From Russula earlei (Eukaryota > Basidiomycota > Agaricomycetes > Russulales > Russulaceae): a stretch of DNA of 64,000 nt. The stretch's first letter is position 1, and each line of letters begins with the position of its first letter. The notes beneath the pieces are model-generated. The model was not told the DNA's origin. It saw nothing but the letters and a program-made list of their open reading frames with translations, and did no database searches. A program made the translations under genes and the position numbers. This document shows positions 52,190 to 64,000 of this stretch, piece after piece. The DNA lies in the NCBI GenBank assembly GCA_025769875.1, contig JAGFNK010000092.1, positions 1-64,000 of the forward strand, read 5' to 3'.

Positions 52190-55100
52190 TCAATTAAGAC
52201 CCAACCCATCGACGAAGGTCCGGAGCAGCGCGTGAGTATGCGGCTTGGTGAGACCATCTGCAAGCATCTCTCCTGTGGGAGTACGGATAAGTACGATCAG
52301 TCCGTCCTCAATGTATTGGCGGATGGCGTGATGCTTGATAGGGATATGCTTCGACCGTCTTCCGGTGACTGGGTTGAGCGCGAAGGTCAACGGCGCCTTT
52401 GTTATCACCATGAAGCGGAATCGGATCGGAGATCTGATAGCCAATCTCGGAGAAGAAGCTCCGATACCACGCGGCTTGATTAGCTGCGTCGGCTAAGGCC
52501 ATATATTCGGCTTGAGTGGTACTTTGGGCAACAGTCTTCTGTTTGCGTGAGGTCCAGGAGATCGCAGCGCTGGAAAGTAGGAAGACATAGCCCGAGGTGG
52601 AACAGTAGTCATCTGCATTGTCTCCGAGGCTAGAGTCGGAGTACCCGTGTAATCCGGTATCGCGTGCGCCATCATAACGCAACTTTAGATCTGAAGTGCT
52701 GTTAAGATAAGATAGTACGTATTTGGCAAGGCGTAGATGATGCGATGAGGGATTGGATGAGTATTGGGCAAGTCGAGAGACTGCAAATGATATATCTGGT
52801 CGTGTCCCGATCTGCACATAGAGAAGGCTGCCAATGATGCGTTGAAAATGCTTTATCTCATCAGGCGTTGCCTCCCCGGAGTGCTTGACCAAGTGGACAT
52901 CTGCCCCGGAGGGCAGCGGAGTGCGGACCGGATTAGAATCCGCCATCCCGAAGCGATTGACGATCTCCGAGATGTACCTAGATTGATCAATGTCTAGCCG
53001 CTTAGCCGAGCGATCACGCGTGACACGAATCCCAAGATAGGAGTCGATCTCGCCTAGATCAGTCATTTCATAGCGCGTGGACAATGAATTCTTAATGTCT
53101 GCAATCAGTGGGAGTGAATCGCCTAAGATGGTGACATCATCGACATAGAGGATAATGATTATGGTTCCCCCCGCGTCTTGGCGATGATAAACCCCAGCAT
53201 CTGAGTGCGTGCGCGTGAAGCCGAGCCCAGTGAGAACTCCATGAAACTGTAAGTTCCATGCGCGCGAGGCTTGTTTGAGGCCGTAGAGAGCCTTCTTTAA
53301 CCGACAGACTTTGTCTTTTTGTTCCGGAGTGATGAAACCTTGTGGTTGCTCCATGTAGATCTCTTCCTCCAGTGTGCCATTAAGGAACGCCGACTTGACG
53401 TCCATTTGATGGATCTCCCAATCCTCTAGCGCGGCCAACGCTAGGAGTAGTCTCAAAGACTCAAATCTGGCAACTGGTGAGAAAGTTTCATCATAATCAA
53501 TCCCCTCCACTTGGGTGAACCCCTTTGCGACTAAACGCGCGCGAAATCTACCATCAGATTTGCGTGCAAACACCCATCGAGATCGCACGGCCTTGCGGCC
53601 CGGCGGCAGATCTACAAGCTCCCAGGTACCATTCTTAGCGAGTGCATCAATTTCATATTGACACGCGGTTCTCCATTGATCGGCGGAGTCCGAGGACATC
53701 GCTTCCCGAAACGTAGCCAGGAGTGATCGCCTCTGCCGTCGCTAATAGTGCCGTATGCGATAGGCGCCCCCCCGCATTTGCGTTAGAAGTGAGAAATCTA
53801 GGATTAGAACGCGGGTTAGGGCGAAGACGCCTAGGTGAGGGCGGACGCGGTGGACCAAAGGATGGTCCCGGCAATGCTGAGTGAGGCTGGCGCAAGCGGA
53901 CTTGGCGCACAGGCTGAACGCGGCGCGGCGGAGTATGTGGAAAGGGCTGAGTGGGAGGGGTAAGGTAAAGTGAATTAGGTGTAGTGGGATCTAGTGGGGT
54001 TTCCGGAGGCGCAGGACTAAGTCCGCAGCCATCCGGTTCGTGCGGAAGTGGGGCAGTGAAAGAAACCGGTCCCGTGAAGACCAAGGGTTGTGCAGGAGGA
54101 GGAATGTCAGTAAGTTCTCCCCTAGCAGGTAGTATGCGCTCATCGAAAGTGACATCGCGCGATAAGAACAGCTTTCGGGTGGATTGATTCCAGAGTCGGT
54201 AACCCTTAGATCCAGACTCGTACCCAACAAAAATCATCTCGACCGATCTCGGATCGAGCTTCTTTCGTTTGTTAGCAGGCGTGTGTACATACGCCTTACA
54301 TCCAAAGACGCGGAAATAGGAAACGTCCGGAACTTGTCCGTCCGTCCAGACTGAGTGAGGAGTGTTCCACCGGAGAACGCGTGTAGGAGTGCGATTGTAG
54401 ATATGGACTGCTGCGTCAGTAGCAAGCTCCCAGAAACCCAGAGTAAGACCGGCGCCGTGTAGCATAGCGCGCATCTTGTCTTCGAGGGTCCGGTTCCATC
54501 TCTCCGCTACGCCATTCTGCTGTGGTGACCCTGGCATTGTCAATCTATGCTCAATTCCCTTTTGATCTAAGATCGATCTGAGGGTACCGGACAAGTACTC
54601 CCCTCCGCGATCCGAGTGTAGTGCTTTGATCTTATCGTTGGTCTGGTTTTCTGACCACGCGAGATATTTTTTGAACGCATCAGCACACTGATCTTTACTT
54701 TTGAGGAAGTACACTACCCCATAACGGGAGTAGTCGTCGATAAACGTTGCCCAATAAGTTGCACCTCGGATCGACCGGGTCTGCATCGGACCGGCTAAGT
54801 CAGTATGCACGATCTGTAGACGCCGATCCGATCGCTTAGGCGAAGCCAGGAAAGGAAGTCGCGTCTGTTTGCCGAGTTCACACCCGGGGCAAGGTGACTG
54901 ATCGCGATCCGCTGAACTAAGCGAGATTCCCTTGACGGAATGAGCGTATTTGATTAGCGCGCGTGAGGACATATGTCCCATGCGCTGATGCCAGATGTTA
55001 AGCGGTAGCACCCCCGCCTGCGCGTGTAGGGCCGGAGATGAAAAATCAATATAAAATAGGTTATTCTCCAGGTATCCTTGCGCGACTGTCCGATCTTTGT

Positions 55101-56241
55101 AGTAGATTTGGCACGCGTTCTGGGTAAAAGTGATATGTCCCCCCTTTCGGAGCAACGCGCTGACTGAGAAGTAGCGCGCGTCGGCTTCCGGAACATGCAT
55201 GACATCGGTGAGGGTTAATGGAAACTTCCCAATACCTCCAGACGGTAGGACGGATACAGATCCGGTCCCAATCTGCTTGATGATAGCGTGACCACCGAGG
55301 TTAACTGATCCGGTGGCCGGAGCGTAAGTGATGAAGTCGGTCCGGAACGGACTGATGTGATGGGTGGCTCCTGAGTCAATCATCCAGCGCGATCTAGTCG
55401 CCGAGTAAAGGGAAATGCGAATGTCATTTTCATCATCCGAGATCTCCGTAATTGTAGCAGTAGTCTCTACTATGTGCGCGTTGACCTTTCTGTTAGTGTC
55501 CGCGCCAGACTCCCTCTTTTTCTGCGCCTTCTCCTCCTCATCCTTTTTCTTCTTCCGGCACTCAGGACTCTTGTGACCAGCTTTGTTGCAATAATAACAT
55601 TTTATTTTGTTTTTATTGTCCTGTTTTTTGACCGGAGCAATTTTGTTAAGGGAAGCGGAGGAGCCGGCCCGACGACTCTCTTCATTGAGAATGTGTTCCT
55701 GAATGGCTTTCGGGGAAAGCTTGTTTGGAAGATTAGAGCCGAGGATAGCTTGTGTAAGACCAGAGTAAGAGCTGGGAAGTGACTGAATTAGAGTGAGACT
55801 GAATTGGAGATCGGTGACGGGCATGTCATTGTTCTGAAGATTGATCCTAGTATCATTCAATTTCTGTAGTTGTGGGAACATCGGGCTGGTGTCATCTAGA
55901 TCAAAGCGCGTGAAGGCGGTCCAAGAGTTATGTAGTGACATAGATCCAACGCCGATGCAAGTAGTCTTAAGTTGTTCCCACTTGAGTTTACAGGTGTCGA
56001 ACTTGGTGTTATCGCTTATCTCTGCGTATATATCTTTTTGGAGATGGAGCTGGAAGACGCCTAACAGTATGTCTTCTTCAACGTCCCAAGTGCTATCTCC
56101 AGAGGGCTTTGTATCGATAAGATGACGCCGGAAACCATTCATTCGGGTAATGGCCTCGAAGCGAAATGACCAAGTAGTCCAATTTGATGAATCTAAGATC
56201 TCCAGGGGCGTTCCCGAGGGGATAGTGAATGTGGGTGCCAT
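52190..56241 (-). pseudogene. Copia-2 gag-pol with two single-base frameshifts
   Basis: From the ATG at 56241: gag, CCHC knuckle (residues 215-228, CYYCNKAGHKSPEC), protease (Asp288 in WMIDSGATHH), integrase finger (WHQRMGHMSSRAL and CPGCELGKQ), integrase core (VHTDLAGPMQ, FIDDYSRYGVVYF, SPQQNGVAERWNRTLED). The frame changes near 53710 (a G too many in CCT-G-GCT), then RT follows (YMEQPQGF, catalytic ILYVDDVTILGD) and RNase H (ADDYCSTSGYVF, QTEAE-type block QSTTQAEYMALADAA). A second one-base change near 52400 precedes the terminal segment ending at 52190. All active-site residues are intact, so a recently active copy is likely; the two indels may be sequencing errors. Confidence 0.9.
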
Positions 56242-56470
56242 ATGATGTAATGAGGTGAATTGCCAATCCGGACCAGCGGAGCAATTGTAGCCGGATCAAT
56301 TAGAGATCTAATCAGTATCTTTGACGCGTGATGTAACTGCGCGCGCGTCAATCCTTTGGTTCCAGGGGCCAAGGGAGTAAGATGTCGTCTGATAACAGAG
56401 GTTTGTGGGGAAGGGAGGTGTTATAGGAATAAACGTGTGTGGTGATCTCTGTGGATTTTAGATACGGGCA

Positions 56471-56482
56471 GGGCCCATAACC
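56471..56482 (-). other. Copia-2 primer-binding site
   Basis: On the element strand, ggttatgggccc follows the 5' LTR directly, the location and style of copia primer sites. Confidence 0.65.
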
Positions 56483-56964
56483 TGTTGAAAATAGACGCAG
56501 TATGTGTGATTAGATAGCAGCAGATGATAAGATCGCAGGCAGATCTATCAGACAATAGTTCAGTTTGGTTGACACAAAACTGATATAAATAATGTACCTA
56601 TCAGACAATAGCTACAAGGCGTCGTTAGTACTGTGAGATAAGATGTCATAGTGTAAATACTCACTTCAGTTTGGTTGACACAAAACTGAAGTGATCTACG
56701 TACTTTGTGGCGTTCTTAAGTACCTGAGACCGCCACTAGATGCAGTACAGTTAACTACCATCACGGATCACTAAGGTAAGTCCGAGGATCAGTTGTAAGT
56801 AGCTACCGATTGTTCTAAATCACTCTATCAATGTAACTAACGCGTGCTGCAGCGTATGAGCTGAGCCGGTGATGCCCGGTCCGGGTGATCCGACGCGTCA
56901 GCGCATCCGAGTTGTGATCACATCACAACACACCTGAGACTCTGGGCAGGTGCAGATCTCAACA
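56483..56964 (-). repeat. Copia-2 5' LTR
   Basis: Identical to the 3' LTR except for one extra G in the ctaaggtaag region and one in gggcaggtgc. Confidence 0.95.
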
Positions 56965-56965
56965 A

Positions 56966-57351
56966 AAAACTAAGGATGAAACACTGCAAGCCTCCAAAAC
57001 TTTTGCAAACTGGGTGCAAATGCAGCACAATGCATGCATCAAGTGACTTCACTCCAATAGGGGAGGTGAATACATGGGAAAGAAATTCACAGATTTCTTA
57101 CAGGAGCAAGGCACTGAGTGCTGCCTCATGATGCATGACACACCTCAGCACAATGGCATCGCTGAATCACTAAACTGCTGCCTGCTTGAATGAATGCAAG
57201 CAATGCTCCACCAGTCAGGACTCCCCAAGTATCTATGGGGTGAAGCAGTCCACCATGCTGTATGGCTGAAGAACCAAACCTCCACAAAGGCACTTGGTCA
57301 CCACACCCCTTTTGGATGGCTCAATGGGTACAGACTAGACTTGAGTGGCAT
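56966..57351 (+). pseudogene. Copia-1 integrase core remnant
   Basis: Reads GGEYMGKKFTDFLQEQGTE, then TPQHNGIAESLN and LPKYLWGEAVHHAVWLKN, the region around the catalytic Glu of copia integrases. Two stops are present. It is cut at 57351 by the gypsy-related LTR. Confidence 0.82.
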
Positions 57352-57969
57352 TGTTACAGTGTTGCAGCCATTGGAGCATTAGCTCAAGGTTCAGTGGGGC
57401 CAAGTCCCTGTGACTTGGTTCAAGGGGTTCAATGGGGCTGGCTCAAAGAGACCAGTTCAGAGGTTTAGTGTCTCAAGACTAAGTCAAGGATGACCTAATC
57501 TGCAGACAGAGCTGATCTCCTGGTTTCACAGAAGAGGAGGACAACGAGAGAGAAGGAGAGGAGGAAGAGGAACATGAAGGTTCCTTGTGATGAGCTTAGG
57601 TCAAGCAGAGTATAGGCCAGCACAACACAAGTTGTGATTGAGAGAGGGTACAGGGCAAAGGGATGCAACAGGGAATGGGACAAAGATAAGCTTGGGGCAT
57701 TCCCCAGCTTTTACAGGTGCTTAAATACTGTATCTAGCAAGGCTGTACAGTACCATACATGGCACAATAGATAACAGTGAACCAATGGCAACAGGGACTC
57801 CAACAATACATGAAACATGACAGGTGAAACAACAAGGGACCATCAGCATCAAGGGATGAAACAGTAACTAAGGGGGATGAGGGTGATAGAAGAGAACAAT
57901 AACAGAAAAGGTTTAGTGACAAACCAACAAGGGGGTAGATCATAACATCATGCCCCCCTCATGCTTAGT
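57352..57969 (-). repeat. Diverged gypsy-family 3' LTR with adjoining polypurine tract
   Basis: 57352-57947 is a third, more diverged copy of the 619-bp gypsy LTR (about 596 bp). It is followed by the same polypurine region as at 42379, so it is the 3' end of another minus-strand gypsy element. The internal part beyond about 57970 is not recognisable. Confidence 0.8.
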
Positions 57970-58379
57970 GCTTTCAGGTCAGGTCACATTGACTGCAAAA
58001 AACTGCTTGACTGAACCTGACCTGACTGATCAGACTGAACTTTCAGTCAAGGTCAAACTGGTTTATAGAATTGCCAGTCACAGTCACATCAACTTTCAAA
58101 CAAGATAAAAACTGGTTATGACTGGTCATGACTGGTCATGGCTGGTGCCTGGTGTGCCTGGTGTGCCTGGGATTTCTGTCAAGATTTCATGGGTTTGAAA
58201 ATTATGGTCACAGCTTTAGGCAAGCTCTAAACCACCAGTGTGGTGTGTCCAGGGATGCATGAGTGTGAAAGAGTGGGGCTGTTAGACCAGTAAGTGGACA
58301 TTGACTGAGGAACCAGAGGTGGGAGCAAGAAGGGGAGAGAGGAGCTGGTATCACATGCATGGTCGTTCAAAGTTCTTCA

Positions 58380-58652
58380 TTTGAGCAGAGGCAGATGTCA
58401 AAGGAAAGGGGATCTTATTCTTCTCTCTCTTTACTACAGAGTAACTAAGGGTTTTATATACATGGGGGGAAATACAAAGAGTAGAAGATAATGAAAGGAA
58501 ATGGAATGGTGAAAGGGAATCAGAGGATTGGGACTGGGCAAGGCAGTCAAGGCCATGGTGAAAGGTTTGAGACACAAACACGTCGCCTGAGCCGGGGCAT
58601 GACATGCATGCATGGTCAGTAGTCTTTGGAATTTCACAAAAATGTGACACCC
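58380..58652 (-). repeat. LTR-like promoter segment
   Basis: On the minus strand it starts tgtcacatttttgtg, passes ctgattccctttcacc and a TATA region (catgtatataaaaccc), then tactctgtagta. The plus-strand segment at about 63700-63830 has the same order with differences, so both belong to one diverged LTR family. The inner ends are not found. Confidence 0.45.
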
Positions 58653-58819
58653 AAATCCGGACTATCGGACTTTGTCAGCAGATTGGTGTTTGAACATCGT
58701 TACAATCCAGAAATTAATATAATTATTTAATGATAACAATAAATTACTTGGTTGTGTTACTTGAAATTGAAATTGTGGCACCAACAGAGCAACAGAGAGA
58801 GGTCAACGCAACATTGTGC

Positions 58820-59280
58820 CACGCACTTCCACCAACGATGCCCACCTGCCACATCGCCCCTCCGCCATCCTGCCAGCAACAGATATCGTGCCCTTGCGAT
58901 CGCAATGGGGATGCCCTCCCAACAAAATGAAATTACCACTCAAAGGCCGAACGGCCCCGCCCAACGCCATTCCCTCACCGCCTCCATCATCCTGCCAACA
59001 CACACCGCGCAACTGCAATCACCTTTGCGCATGCATTCTCCTGACAAACTGATGCACATGAAGGCCAAATGGTCCCCCCCAATGCCACTCCCCCACCTCC
59101 ATCATCTCACCCTCAACACATGCTGTGCTGTCGCAATCATGATTGCCCGCGCCTGCGCCCTCCCCACAATCGACACACCACACAAAGGCCGAATGGCCCT
59201 GCCCAACACCACTCCCTTGCTGCTTCCATCATGCCAGCACACTCCAAGGCTGAACGGCCCCGCTCAATGCCACTGTCCTT
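58820..59280 (+). repeat. Degenerate minisatellite, unit about 120 bp
   Basis: The core aaggccgaacggccc recurs at about 58942, 59061, 59184 and 59246, each followed by cgcccaacgccactccc-like sequence and ctccatcatcctgcc. Spacing is about 120, 122 and 62 bp; a weaker copy precedes the first. Confidence 0.6.
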
Positions 59281-62200
59281 GATGTCATCGAGCGGCGTTC
59301 TGGCTTTCAGGTACTTTCTTTCCTTTTCCCTTTCTTTTCTTTTCTGTTCTCACCTTTGGTTTAGGGTATGCAGGACTGCCTGCATGCCCTCCAGTCGTCT
59401 GTGGCTAGCTGCAAGCTCTGCACTGCAGCTCATTGTGTACAATATCTGGTGGACTTCTTGGAATCAGTATTATTGCAGCGCGCATGGCGGAGACAACGCT
59501 CCACGTGCCACAGCTGCTCCCCCAGCACCTGCATGCTCACCACATGCGTGATCTTTTACACGCTTGACCCCATATTACTGTAAGGCGACTTGTGGGCTTG
59601 GACATGGAACAGGCCAGACTGACAAAGCACCACCCACCGCGAGAAACAGCCAGCCACCGAACACCAAACACATGCACCCAACACTCCCCTTTCTCCCACC
59701 ACCAGTCATGCAGCATGCCGCCTTGCCCTCTGCTCCTCCGCCTCTGACAACATTACCACCAAACGCCCGACACGTGCGCCCACAGCTCGCTCCTTCCTCC
59801 CACCATCACTCCACCCTCGAGGCTATCACCCACATGCACCTGCACGCGCACCTGCATGCCCACATGTGCCCATTTGTCATCGACTAGTACAACTTCATAT
59901 ACCCTTTACAGTACATACCCGCTCTCTCAGATACTGTCTTTTAGGATACTCCTTTCTTCCTCTTCTAGTTTATCCTCACTCTTGGTACTATACGCCTTCG
60001 GGCCACGCTTGCATGTACATATAAAAACCTACCTTCATCTCTAGGACAAGGGGAGGAAGTGGGAACTAACTAACTAAGCTAAGCAGACAAGAAAACATAG
60101 CAGCTCTTTTACCCCCATTTTGACCAGCTTGTGTGCACCACTGCCTCCCATCAAGACATCTTTGCTCAACCCACTGTCACATTCCCACCTCTTTCTCACA
60201 AAGTCTAACTGTCCCCTCAGGTGAACAACCTCCCCTTGCACCACACGTGCACACAAGTACCGCCTTACATTACGATCACCTTCGTGCGTGCTCACCTGCC
60301 TAGGCATTCCGCTTTCTTTATTTCTTTCCTTTTCTTTTAGCTACTTGACTTTGGTCTGTGAACATGTATCCATGAGTAGGCTAGTATACAATAATAGAAC
60401 CTGAGTTCTATCATTCTGAGTGTCCCTGCATGCAATCCCTGCCTTTAACAGCAACAGCACCAGCCTTCTCAGCATCACAAGTCAAGCCCTAAGATTAGTT
60501 TAAATATTATTTATTTTGTTGCTCTTAACTCTTGAATACACCATTATGAAACTTAAGAGTAATTATTATCTGCATTTGAAAACAATTGCAGGGTTTATGG
60601 GAATTGCCTTGAGGAGCCAAGGTGGTGGGGCACTTGCCTTTTCTGGAGTGTAACACTTTTTGCGAAAAGATGTCAACTGTGGTCAGTGGGGAGGGGCAGG
60701 TGATGTGGTCGAGGTCTTGATGTTGGGTGTGAGGTGGTAGCATGGGCATGTGGTCGGTGGCAAAGGATAAAAGGGATGGAGCATCATGTCGCGATTGTCC
60801 ATTGCAGTTCCGCATGTGATTCCATGACCAGTCATGATTCACCTGACAACAGATGACTGGTCATAACCTGTCATAATGTGAACCTCTTCCTATACCTAGA
60901 GGTTCTGTGTGTGTTCAAGGCAGAGGTGGAGACAAGGTGAGACAAGGTGAGGGAGGAGGCATGGCGGTGATTGTTACAACATTTTCCTTTTATGTTTACC
61001 TCATACCTTCTGCTATGGACTGCTTGCCTTTGTACGTCCCTTTACTTACTGGTCTCGTGATCCCTTATGTCTTGTGATCTCTTTTGTACTATCATGTGAT
61101 CCATACACATCCAGGTAACACTGGATGGCTGTTAGTTTCCCTTTGTTTGGTTCTCTTTCCTTTTATACTTACTTCACAAGTTTGACTGTGCAATGCTGCA
61201 CACTTACTGTGCAGCACAGTCACTTAGTTCTGACTCATTCATGGCCTCATTTCTATGACTCCTACTTATTATGACTCCTACTATACTAGTAGCACAGTCA
61301 AAGCACAGCTACTGCTGCGCTTCTCCTGTATATATAAGCTCAGTACTTTGTGACCAAAGCCCTAAGCTTGGTCTCTTGTAGAATCCAACCTACTCTTGTC
61401 CAACATATTTGCCTGCAACCCACACAATTCCTAATCCTCAAACCACATCCACCTCTCCATTTCATCAACTCTTCACACACACACACCATCCACCATCTAC
61501 TCTTCGCCTCTCTCTTCCTCCCCTAAGAGTCTCTCTTCACTCTACTGAGAAGAGCTTTCCTCCTTCAAGACATACCTTCCTCTCTCTGCATGTTCAAGGT
61601 CTATGATGAACTTGAACACATATAGCTAGTGGAACCAGCCCTAGTCTATCCCATTACAAACTTACCCTAGCTTCTCAACTGGACCGAGTCGTACTAGGAA
61701 GGGTCTATTGGCCATAACCTGCTTAGCATAAAACACTTCGACCACTGCAGGGATCCTTACTCATTACAACGGGAACCAGCCCATTTCTTGAAACACACTT
61801 TACTATCAACTCAACTTCAGGCTTGAGAACTGACACAGCTTGTTACCATGACAGTGATGGGCTGTGACACACGGGCACAAGATGAACACAAACATGCAAA
61901 AATGCAGCCTGCAAAGCAGAATGAATCAGAAAGCTGTGAAAACAAAAGAAAGAGGGTGAAAAAAAAAATGCACACAGCTCAATGCATGAAAATCGTGCAC
62001 ATGGGAAAAGATGCGTTGCATGCCATCAGGGTTTCAAGTTAGGGATTGGCCATGTAGCGCACTGGAACGGTCACACATAGTCCATGGAACTTGATCCAAG
62101 GGTGGGTACAGACTAGGGACAAGCTGAGAGCAAGGTTGTGCCCCAGACTGACACTCAATGCTCCAGAGGAGTGCATACACAAGAGAGAGAGTGTGTGTAT

Positions 62201-63689
62201 GTGTGTGTGTTTGTGTGTGTTCTTGAGAGAATTGTTCATGCAGGCAGATGAGGAGAGGGCAAATGCAGGTGCAATAGATTGCAAGAAACTGCAAAACTTA
62301 ACTCTTATTCAAGACTGTGGCTAGTAGCCTTAAATACTGTAGCAAAAAGTAAGAGAGAGTCAGGTAATCCAAGACATGAATGAGGAGACAACTACATGAG
62401 AATCCTATTCCTTTGACTGTGAGTCCGCAAGCGCAAGGCGGTGTGGCGAGGATGAATGGGTGAGGTGCTTTGGGCAACGAGCCCTTGGATCGAGTGACAA
62501 TGATGACAGCGAATGTGTCAACAGGGTCCATGCATAGTTGTGTGACAGGTGCAAGGACAATGATTCGTGAATGATGATGGAGAGGTGAGAGTGGGATGAA
62601 AGGGAATCAACAACGGGCGAGAGTGATATGACAAAAAGGTGGGGAGCATGAGGCAGACAAAGTGACTAGTGGCGCAAGGGATGGATGTGGATGGGGGAGC
62701 ACAAGGCATGGGTGAATGGGTGATGTCAGAGGTGATCAGGGTTGAGCTGCTGTCGCTGTTCCTGGGTGCAGAGTGGGGAATGCGGTGGTGACAGTTGAGA
62801 AATTGGTGCAGTAGGGAAGGAGAATATGAAAGGAAAAGAGTGGTGGCAGTTGGATGGAGGAGTGGAGGGAGAGATGATGTGTGGGAGGTGGGGGCAAGTG
62901 CGAGTTTCCCAGTCAGTGGGCTCAGACACCTTACAGCTGGATGAGAGAAAGTCATAAAAGAAAAAAAAAAGCATACAACTTAACATGCAATTTTTGCGCA
63001 TGCAGGAAGTTCAGTTGTGTGTCATCATGGATTCATGTGCTGGAATTGGCCCAGCATGCATGGAGGGAGGGAGCACGTAAAAGTAGCACACTGTGTGATT
63101 TCCAAGCCAGTGGGAATCCACCCTACAGTGGATGCAACAAGGGTGGTGGTGGAAAGTGGCAGCAACATGAGAGAGAGGGCAGTGGCAGCATGGTCACAAG
63201 TGTGGCAAGTGGCAATGATGATGCAAGAGCAGTGAGCACAGCTGTTCCTGGGTCAAGACTGGTCTGAACTGGTCAATTGACTGCAAATGACCAAATGTAA
63301 CTGGTCACATGCAGTCCGGTCCGGTTTTTTGTAGATTTGGCAAACCAGTAGCCAGTCATGGTCTCAGGTCACACCAAAATCATGGGAAAAACCCGACTTA
63401 ACTGGACTTTGAAGCACTAACTGTACATGAGGGCTTGCAGCCCACCATCACCTCACCCATTCACACATTGTAAGTATGGCTGGCCATGGAATTACATGTG
63501 GAAATGCAACACAACATGACATGAGACTGACACCTCCTCCCCTTGCCTCAGCTCCCTTTCATCCCTTGCCACCAACAGCACACACACACCACCTCATGCC
63601 CAACATCAAAGCACTCATCACCTTGCCTGGCTCTCACCACTGACCACACAGGCACACTTGCAAGATGTGATTGTGTCGCAGACCCTTCC

Positions 63690-63840
63690 ACCACCTCAAC
63701 TGCCTCACCCAGCCTCAAATTCCCTTTCACCACCTCAAACTTCCTTTCATCATCTCATTTCCTTTCATTACTTCCCTTTCCTTTGTACTTCCTTCCTGTA
63801 TATAAAACCCCTAGCTACTCTGTAGTCACTGAATAATATT
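63690..63840 (+). repeat. LTR-like promoter segment, second copy
   Basis: Contains ccctttcacc, a TATA region (ctgtatataaaacccc) and tactctgtagtc, matching the reverse complement of 58380-58652. Confidence 0.45.
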
Positions 63841-64000
63841 CCCTTGCTTCCATCTAACTGCCTGAACAAAGAACCTCACACAACTGCACATGTACTAACT
63901 TGCTCCCCTTTTCCCTTCTCTCTTTTCCCTTGGGACTGGTCAGCCCACTCTTACTCACTCAAGTGTCCCCAACATGCTTCAGCATGATTGCAATTGCTGC

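Larger units (their letters stand above)
51677..56964 (-). mobile_element. Copia-2: full-length young Ty1/copia element
   Basis: The element is 5288 bp with LTRs of 480 and 482 bp that differ only by two single-base indels. The duplication is aaaac (51672-51676 and 56966-56970), with one extra A at 56965. It codes on the minus strand in copia order (gag, protease, integrase, RT, RNase H). Confidence 0.94.
39895..57351 (+). mobile_element. Copia-1: old, degenerate Ty1/copia element split by nested insertions
   Basis: Five plus-strand pieces read as one copia polyprotein once later insertions are removed: gag (39895-40592), zinc knuckle and linker (41558-41759), 18 bases at 50558-50575, protease and pre-integrase (50995-51676), integrase core (56966-57351). 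Frames join at each junction. Many stops are present. The RT/RNase H half and the 3' LTR are not found; the element ends where a gypsy-related LTR begins at 57352. Confidence 0.85.
57970..64000. other. Repeat-derived DNA without credible genes
   Basis: Low-complexity tracts (actggtcatg-type at 58080-58150 and 63240-63310), tg/ca runs (62190-62220), a minisatellite at 58820-59280, and several LTR-like promoter segments with TATA boxes (tatataagctc near 61330; tatataaaaccc near 58450 on the minus strand and near 63800 on the plus strand). ORFs present are short, repetitive and on both strands. No RT, integrase or host domain is seen. Confidence 0.55.

Noticed and set aside
60972..61845. Possible further solo LTR (tgttacaaca start, TATA near 61330)
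   Set aside because: No matching end or target duplication could be fixed.
62190..62222. TG-rich run as a telomeric tract
   Set aside because: It is a simple tg repeat without a TTAGGG-type unit.

Overview
This window reads as nuclear DNA of a filamentous basidiomycete, most likely a mushroom-forming Agaricomycete. That is an inference from four things: very small, uniform introns (mostly 48-58 nt) that break genes into many exons; a PRP8 gene with 29 such introns; a SIKE/FGFR1OP2-type STRIPAK coiled-coil gene; and Ty3/gypsy chromovirus and Ty1/copia retrotransposons.

The window has two compartments. From 1 to about 38,050 it is host sequence: a flavoprotein of the fumarate reductase/tricarballylate dehydrogenase family (1230-2823, +), a small internally duplicated beta-type protein (4332-4793, -), a broken small gene (about 5280-5610, -), an 8.8-kb stretch without a gene I can defend, a Ser/Pro-rich coiled-coil protein (14417-16337, -), the spliceosome core gene PRP8 (19441-28045, +), a PH-domain protein (29104-32648, -), a divergent pair made of a SIKE-family gene (33518-34602, -) and a PHD-finger gene (34707-36178, +) with about 100 bp between start codons, a hypothetical protein (36875-37393, -) and a small predicted secreted protein (37676-38043, +).

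From about 38,050 to 64,000 the sequence is repeat-derived. An old, stop-riddled copia element (Copia-1, + strand, pieces at 39895-40592, 41558-41759, 50558-50575, 50995-51676 and 56966-57351) has been hit by at least five later insertions: a solo LTR (40593-41552, duplication aaagg); a complete gypsy chromovirus (41760-50552, - strand, duplication ccaat) that itself holds a second solo LTR of the first family in opposite orientation (48882-49843, duplication gtctg); a 419-bp TIR element with TA duplication (50576-50994); a young copia element (Copia-2, 51677-56964, - strand); and a truncated gypsy-related LTR from 57352. Removing the first four insertions restores a continuous Copia-1 reading frame across each junction, which confirms the boundaries. 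The last 6 kb is low-complexity, LTR-like and minisatellite DNA with no credible gene.

The host genes do not form a pathway. PRP8 is core splicing machinery; the SIKE-like protein would act in STRIPAK signalling; the PHD protein is probably nuclear. The most unusual items are a GC-AG intron inside PRP8, a roughly 560-residue extension with its own CCHC knuckle after the gypsy chromodomain, tRNA-like A and B box sequences at the edge of the gypsy LTR, the two-repeat small protein, and the readable order of transposon insertions.
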